64,000 nucleotides of DNA, from the NCBI GenBank assembly GCA_005884925.1, contig VAYU01000062.1, positions 1 to 64,000 on the forward strand, read 5' to 3'. This stretch comes from Actinomycetota bacterium (GTDB lineage Bacteria; Actinomycetota; UBA4738; HRBIN12). Under the pieces are notes generated by a model that saw only the letters and a list, made by a program, of their open reading frames with translations, made no database searches and had not been told where the DNA came from. Below are positions 54,246-62,392 of this stretch, one piece after another. Both the position numbers and the translations under genes were made by a program. Position 1 is the stretch's first letter, and every line of letters begins with the position of its first letter.

Positions 54246-56506
54246 GCCTCCTCCTCCTGCGCGAAATGCAACCGGAGGATCGCGTGGAGGCCGTAGAGAA
54301 CCCGCCGGAGGTCGAGCAGGTCGTCGGGTGAAGGGCCCTCGGGCGGCAGGTCCTCGAGCAGCTGCTGGAAGATCCGGCCCAGGTGAGAGATCTCGACGTG
54401 CGCTCTGGCCATGCTGGACATCGGGTCTTCGCCGCCCATCAGGCTGGCGACGATCGGATAGACGGCGGCCTCTTCCTCCTCCTCGTGCCGCGGAAGCCGC
54501 TCGGCGATGAAGACCCGCACCGTCTCCAGCTCGCGGATGGCCTCGGCGCCGGACATCTGCTCCAGGCGATCGGCGACCGACCGGAGCCGCTGGAGCTCGG
54601 GAGCGAACTCGCGGTGCTCCCGCCGGAAGCGATCGGCGACGTCGGTGGACGGGCCCGGAGGGCCCTGCCCACCGTCGCCGCCGATCGCCCGTAGCGCGTT
54701 CAGGATGGACATCACGTCGATCCCTTCCTGGATCAGCGCGCCGGCGATCGGGCCGAAGAGCCCGATCGCCGCCGCTCCCATGAACCCGAACGCGAGTCCC
54801 ATCCCGATCGCGACGCTCTGTACCGCGATCGCGCGCGACCGTCGCGCGATCGCGATCGCCTCGACGAGCCGATCCAGGCGGTCGACGACGAGCACGACGT
54901 CCGCGGCTTCGGATGACGCGGTCGCGCCCCGTGCTCCCATCGCGACCCCGACGTCGGCCGCCGCGAGTGCGGGGGCGTCGTTCAGCCCGTCCCCCACCAT
55001 GATGACGACGCCGTGCTCGCGTTCGGCCTTGACGGCCTCGACCTTCTCGTCGGGGGCACGCTCGGACAGGATCCGGTCGACGCCGAGGGCCGCGCCGACC
55101 GATTCCGCCACGTCCGGGTGATCCCCGGTGACCATCACGACGCGCTCGATCCCCGAACGTCGGAGCGCACGGATCACGCGCGGCGTGTCCGGTCTGATCG
55201 GGTCGTCGATCACGAGCGCGCCGGCCACCTCGCCGTCCACGCCGACGAACACGGACGAGGATCCGTCCATCATCGTGCGGCGACGCACCTCCCGGGCCCG
55301 GCGTGGCAGTGGCCCCCCGCCGGTCACGAAGCCCGCCTTGCCCAGCGACACCTTCCGACCATCCACGACACCGCCGATCCCGGCGCCGTAGCGCTCGGTG
55401 ACGTCTTCCGGGAACGAGAGCTCCAGGTCTCGCTCCCGGGCGGCGCGGACGATGGCCGTCGCGAGGACGTGCGGCGACACCTGGTCGAGCGATGCGGCCA
55501 GTCGGAACAGCTCGCCCGCGTCGATCGCACCGAACGTCTCGACATCGGCCACCTGCGGGATCCCGGACGTGAGCGTGCCGGTCTTGTCGAACAGCAGGGT
55601 CTTGCCGCGCGCGAGGGTCTCGAGCGCCCCGCCACCCTTGACGATGATCCCTCGCTTGGCCGCCCGCGAGATCCCCGCCACGACCGCGATCGGGACCGCG
55701 AGGATCAGCGGGCACGGCGTGGCGACGACCAGCACGGAGAGCGCCCGGATCGGATCGCCGCTGATCGCCCACGCTCCCCCCGCCAGCACCAGCGTGACCG
55801 GCACGAAGATGAGCGCGTACCGGTCGGCCAGACGGACCGCGGGCGCCTTCTGGCGCTCCGCCTCCTCCACCAACCGGACGATGCCGGCGTAGGTGCTGTC
55901 CGCAGCGGTCGAGGTCGCATGCAGGTCGAAGCCGACGCCGGCGTTCAACGCTCCCGAGCGGACCAGATCGCCCCGCGGCCGCTCCATGGGCCGGGACTCG
56001 CCCGTGAGCGCGGATTCGTCGAGGACGGCGTCGCCCTCCAGCACCCCATCGACCGGGACCACCTCTCCGGTCTTGACGAAGAGCCGGTCCCCCAACACGA
56101 CCGTGCCGATCGGGCGCGTGCGCAACTCACCGTCTTCGTACCGGTGCACCAACTGCGGAGCTCGCTCCAACAACGCGGAGAGCTCGCGGTGAGCGCGCCG
56201 GTCGGCGTAGGACTCGAGCGCCTGGCCGGTCGAGAGCATCAACGCGATCACGGCGCCCGCCAGGTACTCGCCGAGGCCGAGCGATGCGACGATCGCCAGG
56301 AGCGCGATGAAATCGACGCTGGGCTCCCGCTTGGCGATCGAACGGACCACATCCAGGACCAGTGGGATGCCGCCGATCACGGTGGTGATCGCCCACGCCA
56401 CCTTCGCACCGTCGTGCGCGCCGGCGATCCACATCGCGGCCCCGATCGTGATCCCGACGATCGAGCAGACGAGCCACGCCCGGTCCAGGTAGCGGGTCGC
56501 GTTCAC
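54203..56506 (-). CDS. P1B-5-type metal ATPase with C-terminal hemerythrin domain
   Basis: 767 residues. P-type ATPase motifs: TGES (actuator), the membrane motif VVATPCPLILAVP (TPC), phosphorylation site LLFDKTGTLTSG (Asp about 307), MVTGDHPDVA and VGDGLNDAPAL. No N-terminal metal-binding domain is present. After the last helices a hemerythrin-like four-helix domain begins (about 620): FRREHREF, LPRHEEEEEAAVYP, ARAHVEISH and LRLHFAQEEEAY supply histidines and glutamates for a di-iron site. This matches P1B-5 ATPases as described in Acidothermus cellulolyticus. The metal, perhaps iron, nickel or cobalt, is unproven. GTG start overlaps the nitrobindin-like stop (GTGA). Confidence 0.92.
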   Translation of the reverse strand: MNATRYLDRAWLVCSIVGITIGAAMWIAGAHDGAKVAWAITTVIGGIPLVLDVVRSIAKREPSVDFIALLAIVASLGLGEYLAGAVIALMLSTGQALESYADRRAHRELSALLERAPQLVHRYEDGELRTRPIGTVVLGDRLFVKTGEVVPVDGVLEGDAVLDESALTGESRPMERPRGDLVRSGALNAGVGFDLHATSTAADSTYAGIVRLVEEAERQKAPAVRLADRYALIFVPVTLVLAGGAWAISGDPIRALSVLVVATPCPLILAVPIAVVAGISRAAKRGIIVKGGGALETLARGKTLLFDKTGTLTSGIPQVADVETFGAIDAGELFRLAASLDQVSPHVLATAIVRAARERDLELSFPEDVTERYGAGIGGVVDGRKVSLGKAGFVTGGGPLPRRAREVRRRTMMDGSSSVFVGVDGEVAGALVIDDPIRPDTPRVIRALRRSGIERVVMVTGDHPDVAESVGAALGVDRILSERAPDEKVEAVKAEREHGVVIMVGDGLNDAPALAAADVGVAMGARGATASSEAADVVLVVDRLDRLVEAIAIARRSRAIAVQSVAIGMGLAFGFMGAAAIGLFGPIAGALIQEGIDVMSILNALRAIGGDGGQGPPGPSTDVADRFRREHREFAPELQRLRSVADRLEQMSGAEAIRELETVRVFIAERLPRHEEEEEAAVYPIVASLMGGEDPMSSMARAHVEISHLGRIFQQLLEDLPPEGPSPDDLLDLRRVLYGLHAILRLHFAQEEEAYAWLSSGEPVPVG

Positions 56507-56988
56507 GGGAGCCTCCGCAGCTCGCCACGCAGATGCAGGGTGTTCGGCGTCTGTTCGGTCGCCATGAAGAGCTCGTACGCGAGTCGGTCGCCATCCACCC
56601 GGTAGGCGCGGGTGAGGGCCGTGACCTCGAGGCCGGTCCGTGTCCGGCCGACGACGCCGTCGCGATCCGTCGAGAGTTCGAGCGTCGGACCGTCGACGCT
56701 GCCGTGGGCGATCTCGGTCAGGCCGAGCGGGTGCGCGAGGCAGAGCTCGACCTCGCCGGGAGCGCTACCGGGGCGGATGAAGCCGCGCTCGAGGTGGAGC
56801 GGTCCCCGATCATCCGAACTCCAGCTGGACTGACGGTAGAGCAGGTAGGGTTCGCCGACGTGCTCGACCACGACCTCCTCCTCATAGGGGAACGGGTCGA
56901 TCGTCGGGTACTCGCCTCGACCGGATCCTCTCCACGTCCCCAGGAGGAACGACAGCTCGGCGAGGTCGGGATGAACGTCGAGCTCCAC
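56503..56988 (-). CDS. Nitrobindin-like heme-binding beta-barrel protein
   Basis: 161 residues. The N-terminal GTWRGSGRGEYPTI is the signature of the nitrobindin/THAP4 C-terminal family (a ten-stranded heme barrel); later YEEEVVVEHVG, LHLERGFIRP and GLTEIAHGSV fit the same fold. Ferric-heme nitrobindins bind nitric oxide and isomerise peroxynitrite. The GTG start gives the usual family N-terminus. Its stop overlaps the start of the hemerythrin-tailed ATPase, so a heme/NO protein and an iron-site-regulated metal pump are co-translated. Confidence 0.88.
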   Translation of the reverse strand: MELDVHPDLAELSFLLGTWRGSGRGEYPTIDPFPYEEEVVVEHVGEPYLLYRQSSWSSDDRGPLHLERGFIRPGSAPGEVELCLAHPLGLTEIAHGSVDGPTLELSTDRDGVVGRTRTGLEVTALTRAYRVDGDRLAYELFMATEQTPNTLHLRGELRRLP

Positions 56989-57037
56989 GGGACCGAACGT
57001 ACCACCCGGTACGCGCGCGGCAGGACGGGCGCGCGGA

Positions 57038-57331
57038 TCAGGGGTCGCGCAGCCGACGATCGATCGCGTGCTGCAGGTCGACGACGCTCGTGAACTCGTG
57101 TTCGAGCTCGGCCAGCCGCGCGTGGAGCTCCGCGACACGCCGTTCCGCGAGCACGACATCGTCCGAGGGCGCGGGCGACGCGTGATCGATGGGAACGGCC
57201 CCATCGTCGATATGCGCGGGGCCACGCGCCAGGACGAGCGTCGCCGGATCGCCCCGGAGCCGCGCCTGCAGGTCGCAGAGGTTCGACAGGACCACCTGAT
57301 GGATCGGCACTGCGCTCGTGGCTCGAATCAT
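57038..57331 (-). CDS. Small protein with C-terminal coiled coil, unknown
   Basis: 97 residues from an ATG with GGAGGA seven bases upstream. The N-terminal half has PIHQVVLSNLCDLQARLRGD; the C-terminal half (LAERRVAELHARLAELEHEF then VVDLQHAIDRRL) is a heptad coiled coil. Third codon positions are nearly all G or C, as in real genes here. No family is recognised. It lies 49 bases upstream of the nitrobindin-like gene on the same strand and may share its transcript. Confidence 0.6.
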   Translation of the reverse strand: MIRATSAVPIHQVVLSNLCDLQARLRGDPATLVLARGPAHIDDGAVPIDHASPAPSDDVVLAERRVAELHARLAELEHEFTSVVDLQHAIDRRLRDP

Positions 57332-57520
57332 CCCCGGTTCCTCCGTCGAGCGTGACGCCTTGGTAACGACCAGATCATATGCCATGCCGACCATGGCGGT
57401 CGATCCGCCGTCGGTCCGGATCTTCCCGGGCCGCGCCGGTCCGAACCACGATGCCGCCGGGTCGCCGGGAGGGGAGGGATCAGGCTTCCGACGCTCCCCC
57501 GCTACGATTCCTTGCAGGTC

Positions 57521-58537
57521 ATGCGAAGTTCCTCCCTGGTACCCGCGCTCTTGGCCGCCTTCCTCACGCTGACGGCATGCGACAACTTCGCGGCGGCGCG
57601 GGCGACCGCGTCGGCGCAGCCGGAGCTCACGCCCGCGCCGGGCGCGGCCGCCCGCGCCGCCGACGCCTGCCGTGTGCAGCTCGACCCCGCGTCCACGATC
57701 AGGGTGGAGACGCTTCGCGCCGCGGATGGGAACTGCGTGTCGCCGTCGAACCTCGTCGTCTACCGCTGCGACCCGTCCCTGGATCCGCCGGTGGCGGTCG
57801 CCGACGTGGCCGGCGTCCGCCGCCGGTTCCTCGGCGGCCCGTACGCGGTGTCCGTGGCCGCCGTGCCGACCGACGCCCTTCCGATCGGGATCGCGGAGAT
57901 CGGCAGGATCTGGACCACCCGGGATAGCCACCGGCTCTACGTGGAGGCCGAAGGACGGATCGAGCGCTGGCTGTCGCTCCCGGCCGACGGAGCGCTCTCG
58001 AGCCCTCCCACGGCGTTCCTGCTCGGCGACTCGATCTTGGACGGCGGGCAAGCCGACATCATCGCCCGTCTGCAGGACTGGAACGTGACCGTGGACGCGG
58101 TCATCGGCCGCGGTTCCTCCGGCGGGATCACGCCTGCCGAGTCGCTCCCGACGATCCCCGACGTCGTGGTCGTGGAGCTCGGTGTGAACGACCTCGATGC
58201 CGAGAGCTTCGCGGCGAACGCCCAGCGGATCCTTGCCGCCGTCGGCAGCGCACATCTGTTGGTGTGGGTCACCGCGCACGGGCCGCAGCCCGTCACCGAC
58301 CAGATCGACCGCACGATCGTCACGATGGTGGGAGCCATCCCCAACGGGGCCATCCTCGACTGGGACCGACTCGTCCCGCCCGACCTGCTGGGGAGCGACG
58401 GCGTGCATCCGATCACCGGGCAGGAGGGGCTCTTGGGCAGTTTCCTTGTCCCGTTCTTGCAGACGTGGCGCGATGCCGCCTCGGGCCGCGGCCCGACGCG
58501 GTGCGAAGGTGACGTCCTGAACGCGGTGCGGGGATGA
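57521..58537 (+). CDS. SGNH-hydrolase-like lipoprotein
   Basis: 338 residues. A signal peptide ends in a lipobox (AAFLTLTACDN), so it is probably anchored outside the membrane. The C-terminal half is an SGNH/GDSL fold: AFLLGDSILDGGQ (nucleophile Ser), GRGSSGGI, VVVELGVNDLD (block III Asn) and SDGVHPITGQ (Asp and His). The N-terminal region, about 100 residues, is unassigned. Such enzymes deacetylate sugars or cleave esters on cell-wall polymers. The start is set by the signal peptide and the ATG. Confidence 0.85.
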   Translation: MRSSSLVPALLAAFLTLTACDNFAAARATASAQPELTPAPGAAARAADACRVQLDPASTIRVETLRAADGNCVSPSNLVVYRCDPSLDPPVAVADVAGVRRRFLGGPYAVSVAAVPTDALPIGIAEIGRIWTTRDSHRLYVEAEGRIERWLSLPADGALSSPPTAFLLGDSILDGGQADIIARLQDWNVTVDAVIGRGSSGGITPAESLPTIPDVVVVELGVNDLDAESFAANAQRILAAVGSAHLLVWVTAHGPQPVTDQIDRTIVTMVGAIPNGAILDWDRLVPPDLLGSDGVHPITGQEGLLGSFLVPFLQTWRDAASGRGPTRCEGDVLNAVRG

Positions 58538-58660
58538 GCCTCGCGAGCGACCTCCCGACGCTCGCATCGGGTTCCGGCTGGACGCCTTCCCCTGACGAGC
58601 TCGAAGAGGTCGCCCGCGCGCCGTGTTCGCTTGGCGACGTCGCGCGGAGGATCCGAACCG

Positions 58661-58894
58661 TCAGCGGTGAGGACGGCGCCGGAAGAAGTGGATCCGCTGA
58701 CGGAGCGCGGCCTGTGACCGTCGCTCTGCGGCGGCCTGGCTCAGTCGCTCTCTGTTCCGTTCCGACTCAACACCTGAGCCGTAGCGGTGATCCCAGCACA
58801 CCATGCCTTGCACCGTCGGTGATTCGCTCGGGTAATACGCCGGTCGCCTCAGACCTCGCTCCAGGCACACCGGACAATCGTCGCCTAGCCTCAT
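58661..58894 (-). CDS. Small Cys-containing protein, 77 residues
   Basis: An ATG six bases after GGGAGGG opens the frame. The N-terminus has DDCPVCLERGLRRP and later VCWDHRYGSG, a possible single zinc knuckle, followed by a basic tail (AERRSQAALRQRIHFFRRRPHR). No family is recognised. The binding site and codon pattern favour a real gene; an overlapping plus-strand frame has neither. Confidence 0.55.
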   Translation of the reverse strand: MRLGDDCPVCLERGLRRPAYYPSESPTVQGMVCWDHRYGSGVESERNRERLSQAAAERRSQAALRQRIHFFRRRPHR

Positions 58895-58946
58895 CCGATC
58901 CCTCCCCTGATCGGTGTACCCGCGACGCGACCGACCGAACCCTGCG

Positions 58947-59915
58947 TCAGACGGTGATGACGACCTTTCCTCGAGGGTGTCCTTCTTCCAGATGGCGGAT
59001 CGCTTCGGGCGCCTCGCTCAAAGGATAGGTCCTGTCGATGACCGGCGTGACCTTGCCTGCCTCGATGAGCTCCCGGAGGGCATCGAAGTCCTCGCCGAGC
59101 TCCTTGGAAGCCAGCATCATCAGCCGCTGCGGAACGAACATGGACACCAAGCCTGAACGGAGGTTCCGATCGAACCCACCCAGCCAGTTCCCGCCGCCTT
59201 CGCCGCCTACGATCACGAGCGTTCCCTTTGGCGTGAGCGCGCGTCGGAGGTCCGACAGCGAACGACGCCCCCCAGTGTCGAGGATGAGGTCCCAGTGCCG
59301 CGTCCCATCCGCGAAGTTCTCGCGCGTGTAGTCGATCAGGTCGTCCGCGCCCAGCGATCGGACGAAGTCCATCTTCTCCGTGCTGGACACGCCGGTGACC
59401 TCCGCTCCGAACGCTTTGGCGATCTGCACCGCGAACGAGCCCACGCCGCCGGACGCGCCGACGATCAGGACCTTCTGCCCCGGCCGGATGTTCCCCTTGC
59501 GGAGCCCCTGGAGAGCGGTGCCACCGGAGATCGGCACGACGGCCGCCTGCTCGAACGTGACGTTCCCGGGCTTCGGCGCGAGCCTTGCCTCCGGCGCAGA
59601 CGCGTACTCAGCGAAGGAGCCGTCGGCGGTACCGAACACCTCGTCGCCCGGCTGGAACCGGGTCACGTTCTTCCCGACTGCCTCGACAACCCCGGCGACG
59701 TCGCGGCCTCGGACGGCGACCCTGGGCTTCCGCAGCCCGAAGCCCATGATGCGCAGCAGGTACGGCTTACCGGCCATGACGTGCCAGACGCCGATCTCGA
59801 CACCGGCCGAGTGAACACGCACGAGCACGTCGTCATCCCCGGCTACCGGAACCTCGATGTCCATCATCTTCAGGACATCAGCTGAGCCGTACTCGTCCTG
59901 GACGATCGCCTTCAT
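58947..59915 (-). CDS. NAD(P)-dependent quinone oxidoreductase-like alcohol dehydrogenase (MDR family)
   Basis: 322 residues. The N-terminal GroES-like domain starts MKAIVQDEYGSADVLKMMDIEVP and has RGRDVAGVVEAVGKNV. The cofactor fold carries VLIVGASGGVGSFAVQIAKAFGAEV. Zinc ligands of classical alcohol dehydrogenases are missing, so it belongs to the zinc-free quinone oxidoreductase group. It probably reduces quinones or enones with NADPH. GGGGAG four bases before the ATG supports the start. Confidence 0.9.
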   Translation of the reverse strand: MKAIVQDEYGSADVLKMMDIEVPVAGDDDVLVRVHSAGVEIGVWHVMAGKPYLLRIMGFGLRKPRVAVRGRDVAGVVEAVGKNVTRFQPGDEVFGTADGSFAEYASAPEARLAPKPGNVTFEQAAVVPISGGTALQGLRKGNIRPGQKVLIVGASGGVGSFAVQIAKAFGAEVTGVSSTEKMDFVRSLGADDLIDYTRENFADGTRHWDLILDTGGRRSLSDLRRALTPKGTLVIVGGEGGGNWLGGFDRNLRSGLVSMFVPQRLMMLASKELGEDFDALRELIEAGKVTPVIDRTYPLSEAPEAIRHLEEGHPRGKVVITV

Positions 59916-60008
59916 GGATCTCCCCGCTCGTCAGGGTTCCTGACGCAGAGAAGGACCTCCCTGAGTGGCACTCTTCGCGCTCATGGCGCTCCTTCCGATC
60001 GACACTAC

Positions 60009-60268
60009 CTATTCCAGCGGGACGTATCCCTGGGTGAGGAGGATCAGGCTGCCGGCTGATAGGTCACCATCACGGATCGAAGTCCTCGTAGGTCCGTCGG
60101 CCCAGCAGCAGCGCACCGGCCGTGCCCGTTCCCTGCCGCATGATCGGGTCGGCTTAGGGCGTCGCCCAGCACCGTGTTCGAAATCATCGCGAGGGTCCTC
60201 GTCCGGCGTCCCGCAGCCTGCATGACGCCGTCGAGTGAAAGACTCTCGAACACCACCACCTTGCTCAT
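60009..60268 (-). pseudogene. Decayed dihydrofolate reductase-like (RibD C-terminal) gene
   Basis: The start MSKVVVFESLSLDGVMQA is the classic N-terminus of RibD_C/YyaP-type reductases. After about 20 residues the frame breaks; the next expected segment, PDEDPRDDFEHG, continues in another frame, as do pieces resembling a GRRTYEDF loop and the C-terminal LLTQGYVPLE. Several indels in 260 bases and the short length mean it cannot encode a full protein of about 180 residues. It is a dead gene beside tRNA-CAT. Confidence 0.75.
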
Positions 60269-60461
60269 GTTCGCGCTCCTTCCCGTCGTCCGAAGGAATC
60301 AGTTGTCGCGGCAGCCGCAGTTCTTGACCCAGACGATGCCGTCCGTTTCGCGACGCGTGCCGGAGGTCAAGAGCCTCGTCGAGCGCGAGCGCCCGAAGGG
60401 GCGCGATCTTCATGCCGCGGCTTCCTTGGTGGGGGGTACACCGTCCCTGGTGGGGCGTCGG

Positions 60462-60538
60462 TGGTGGGGCGGGCAGGACTTGAACCTGCGACCGGAGGAT
60501 TATGAGTCCCCTGCTCTGACCGACTGAGCTACCGCCCC
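60462..60538 (-). tRNA. tRNA with CAT anticodon (elongator Met, or Ile2)
   Basis: Cloverleaf: acceptor GGGGCGG with CCGCCCC, D arm GCTC/GAGC, anticodon loop CTCATAA, T arm GCAGG-TTCAAGT-CCTGC, discriminator A and encoded CCA. CAT without the initiator's C1:A72-type mismatch means elongator Met or, if lysidine-modified, Ile2. The GGACTCATAATCC anticodon arm occurs in both types, so I leave it open. Confidence 0.92.
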
Positions 60539-60599
60539 GTCCAACATCTCCGCTGGTAGACGGAGTCTACGCGCCGTCGCGGACCCGGCGGGAAGGCTC

Positions 60600-60618
60600 C
60601 GTGCTACCGGCGTGCTAC
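60600..60618 (+). repeat. CGTGCTAC direct repeat near tRNA-CAT
   Basis: CGTGCTAC at 60600-60607 and again at 60611-60618, 11 bases apart, about 60 bases upstream of the tRNA 5' end. The same word recurs at 61699-61706. Repeats of this size beside tRNA genes can be integrase arm-type sites; this is inference. Confidence 0.5.
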
Positions 60619-60770
60619 GAAATCGTGTCACGACTCGGCCGCTTCCGGTGTCGGCGAGGATCGGACGGCGGCGGATGAGCGGCCGCGGCCTCACGTCTCA
60701 TCTCCCCCGGTGGAAGGTGTCGTCTGATGCCTTGCTCGGACCACGACCCCTGGCTAGCCTCGGAGGAAGG

Positions 60771-61397
60771 ATGCGTTGGCTTCATCGCATCGATGCGATC
60801 CTCCTGCTCGCCTCAGCGATCGCCGGAATCGCTACGTCGAACGCCGACGCCGGAAGCACGTGCGACGCGAGGTACCGAGTTGGGGTGCTGCGAAATGGGG
60901 GGAGCGAGCTTGACGCGTACGTGTGTGACGTCGGACAGCTCATCCGTTGGCTCCACCTGACGCCACAGGCGGTGGTTACCCAGCAGGGGCCAGCAGGAGA
61001 TCTGAGCGATGCCTTCACGGTCACGATCGCCGATGAGTCCGGGTTGGATCGACCGCTTGTCGCAGAGGTGTATCCCTCCGCGGCGAACGGTCCCGTCGCA
61101 CATGTGCTGTCCAGGACCGTGCTCAGGACACGATCTTCAAACCGCCGATGGGTCGTTCCAGCCGGATGGCGAACGCTCGACGCAAGCGAGGAGATCCCCG
61201 CTCTGCTGAGGAAGCTCGGCATGTTCCAGTCTGCCGCGCGTCCGCCCTCGCCCTCCGTTCCTGCCGTCACGTCTCCGACGCCGAATCCTTCTGGCAGGCC
61301 GGATCTAGTCACGCTCGTCTTCCTGGTCGCCGTGCTCACCGCGGCCCTAGTCCTCGTGCGCCAGAGCATCGGTGCTCGGAATCGCGGCACGCCCTAG
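60771..61397 (+). CDS. Exported protein with C-terminal membrane helix, unknown
   Basis: 208 residues. GGAGGAAGG precedes the ATG. A signal-like segment (IDAILLLASAIAGIATSNADA) is followed by an external domain with two cysteines (STCDARYRVG and AYVCDVGQ) that could pair. It ends with a Pro-rich stretch and a membrane helix (LVTLVFLVAVLTAALVLV) then basic residues. No family is recognised. It lies between tRNA-CAT and its half copy. Confidence 0.7.
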   Translation: MRWLHRIDAILLLASAIAGIATSNADAGSTCDARYRVGVLRNGGSELDAYVCDVGQLIRWLHLTPQAVVTQQGPAGDLSDAFTVTIADESGLDRPLVAEVYPSAANGPVAHVLSRTVLRTRSSNRRWVVPAGWRTLDASEEIPALLRKLGMFQSAARPPSPSVPAVTSPTPNPSGRPDLVTLVFLVAVLTAALVLVRQSIGARNRGTP

Positions 61398-61480
61398 CTC
61401 CATTCGCTCTGTCTCGACCTCGCGCTGTCCGACACGCGGTCTAGCATCGTCGGTGAACGATCAAAGGGGAAAGCTGAGGT

Positions 61481-61633
61481 ATGAGCGACGGCGAGCTGAT
61501 GAAGACGAAGTCTCCGAAGAAGGTCTTCGTGAAGGTGGAAGGGGCCTCCGACCTAGCCGAGATCGCCAAGCAGCTCGCGGAGGCCCGATGGCGATATGGA
61601 TCAGGTGCTCCCGTGCAGGTTTTACCCTCGTGA
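61481..61633 (+). CDS. Small basic protein, 50 residues
   Basis: Frame MSDGELMKTKSPKKVFVKVEG... then DLAEIAKQLAEARWRYGS, ending in a TGA. The middle looks like one beta strand and one amphipathic helix. AAAGGGGAAAG lies about 10 bases upstream. Codon use is less GC-biased than neighbours. No family is known; it may be a relic or cargo of the tRNA-flanked segment. Confidence 0.45.
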   Translation: MSDGELMKTKSPKKVFVKVEGASDLAEIAKQLAEARWRYGSGAPVQVLPS

Positions 61634-61686
61634 TCACAGGCGTTGCACGTCAACGTCTCCGGCGTCGGCACGGTCTGAGGCTACGC

Positions 61687-61706
61687 CGTGCTGCCACCCG
61701 TGCTAC
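61687..61706 (+). repeat. CGTGCT(G/A)C pair near the tRNA half copy
   Basis: CGTGCTGC at 61687-61694 and CGTGCTAC at 61699-61706, echoing the pair at 60600-60618 at the other side of this segment. Spacing is 12 bases. Confidence 0.45.
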
Positions 61707-61818
61707 TGGAGGGGCCGTCAGAAGCCGTCAAGACACGTCAGGAGCGCGGGCCGGTTCGGTGAAAACGCAGGTAGCGTCACGTTGGCATAGATCGTGACTG
61801 TGCGTCACGAGGCCGCTC

Positions 61819-61860
61819 GGCTACTGAGTCCTTAGCTCTCACCGACTGAGCTACCGCCCC
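61819..61860 (-). repeat. Degenerate 5'-half copy of tRNA-CAT
   Basis: The first 42 bases of the tRNA (acceptor 5' strand to anticodon arm) match 35 of 42 positions of the intact gene at 60462-60538. The first 20 bases are identical; the anticodon loop is changed and the 3' half is absent. It cannot be a functional tRNA. Confidence 0.75.
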
Positions 61861-61927
61861 GCACATCAGAGCATAGGCACGTGACCGAACGACTGCTCTT
61901 CTTTGTCGGATCGACGCTCCTGGCGGA

Positions 61928-62323
61928 TCAGAATCCCTCGTCGTACTCGGCGTCCGCCACGGGCTCGCCCCACTCGGGGGTTCCGGCGCCGTTCACGGCA
62001 ACATGCACCAGCGGAGACTCCGGGCCCCCACCGTGGAAATGCCATTCGTCCGGGCTGACGTGGATCACGTCACCCGGCTCGAGCGTGTGCCCCTGCTCCC
62101 CTCGCGTCCGCACCCGCCCACGACCGGTGACGCAGTAGAGGAACTGTCCCCCCGGATGGCGGTGCCAGTGGGTGCGTGCGGCAGGCGAGAAGTGGACCAC
62201 CCCGATGTTGGTCGTGTCGGATGCCGTGACGGTGCCCCGCAGCCAGACCTCACCGGTGAACCGTCCGGCGTCGCCACGCTCGAAGACCCCGTCCGTCGCC
62301 CGCGCCACGTCCACGATCCCCAC
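61928..62323 (-). CDS. Cupin-domain protein
   Basis: 131 residues forming one cupin. Metal ligands: His, His and Gln in [15 protein letters not shown] and His in [10 protein letters not shown]. This resembles manganese-type cupins such as the hydroxynitrile-lyase-like group (R)-HNL, but also dioxygenases and small-molecule binders. A GTG at 62323 or three codons later starts it. Divergent from fumarase, 69 bases between. No specific substrate can be given. Confidence 0.85.
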   Translation of the reverse strand: MGIVDVARATDGVFERGDAGRFTGEVWLRGTVTASDTTNIGVVHFSPAARTHWHRHPGGQFLYCVTGRGRVRTRGEQGHTLEPGDVIHVSPDEWHFHGGGPESPLVHVAVNGAGTPEWGEPVADAEYDEGF

Positions 62324-62392
62324 CTTATCCGCGTGGGAGCGATCGGGAGCCGGCCGGGTCGGGCACTCCGTTGCCGCTACGATGCTCCTGGC

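Noticed and set aside
51831-55772. A 1313-codon open frame on the minus strand across the second kinase and ATPase.
   Set aside because: It is antisense to clear genes for much of its length and out of frame with the ATPase elsewhere. The translation is Arg/Asp-rich with no fold; GC-rich DNA produces such shadows.
58534-59028. Plus-strand frame starting in the stop of the SGNH gene.
   Set aside because: Only its start overlap looks gene-like. After about 50 codons it has no recognisable features and runs antisense to a frame with a good ribosome binding site and a Cys motif.
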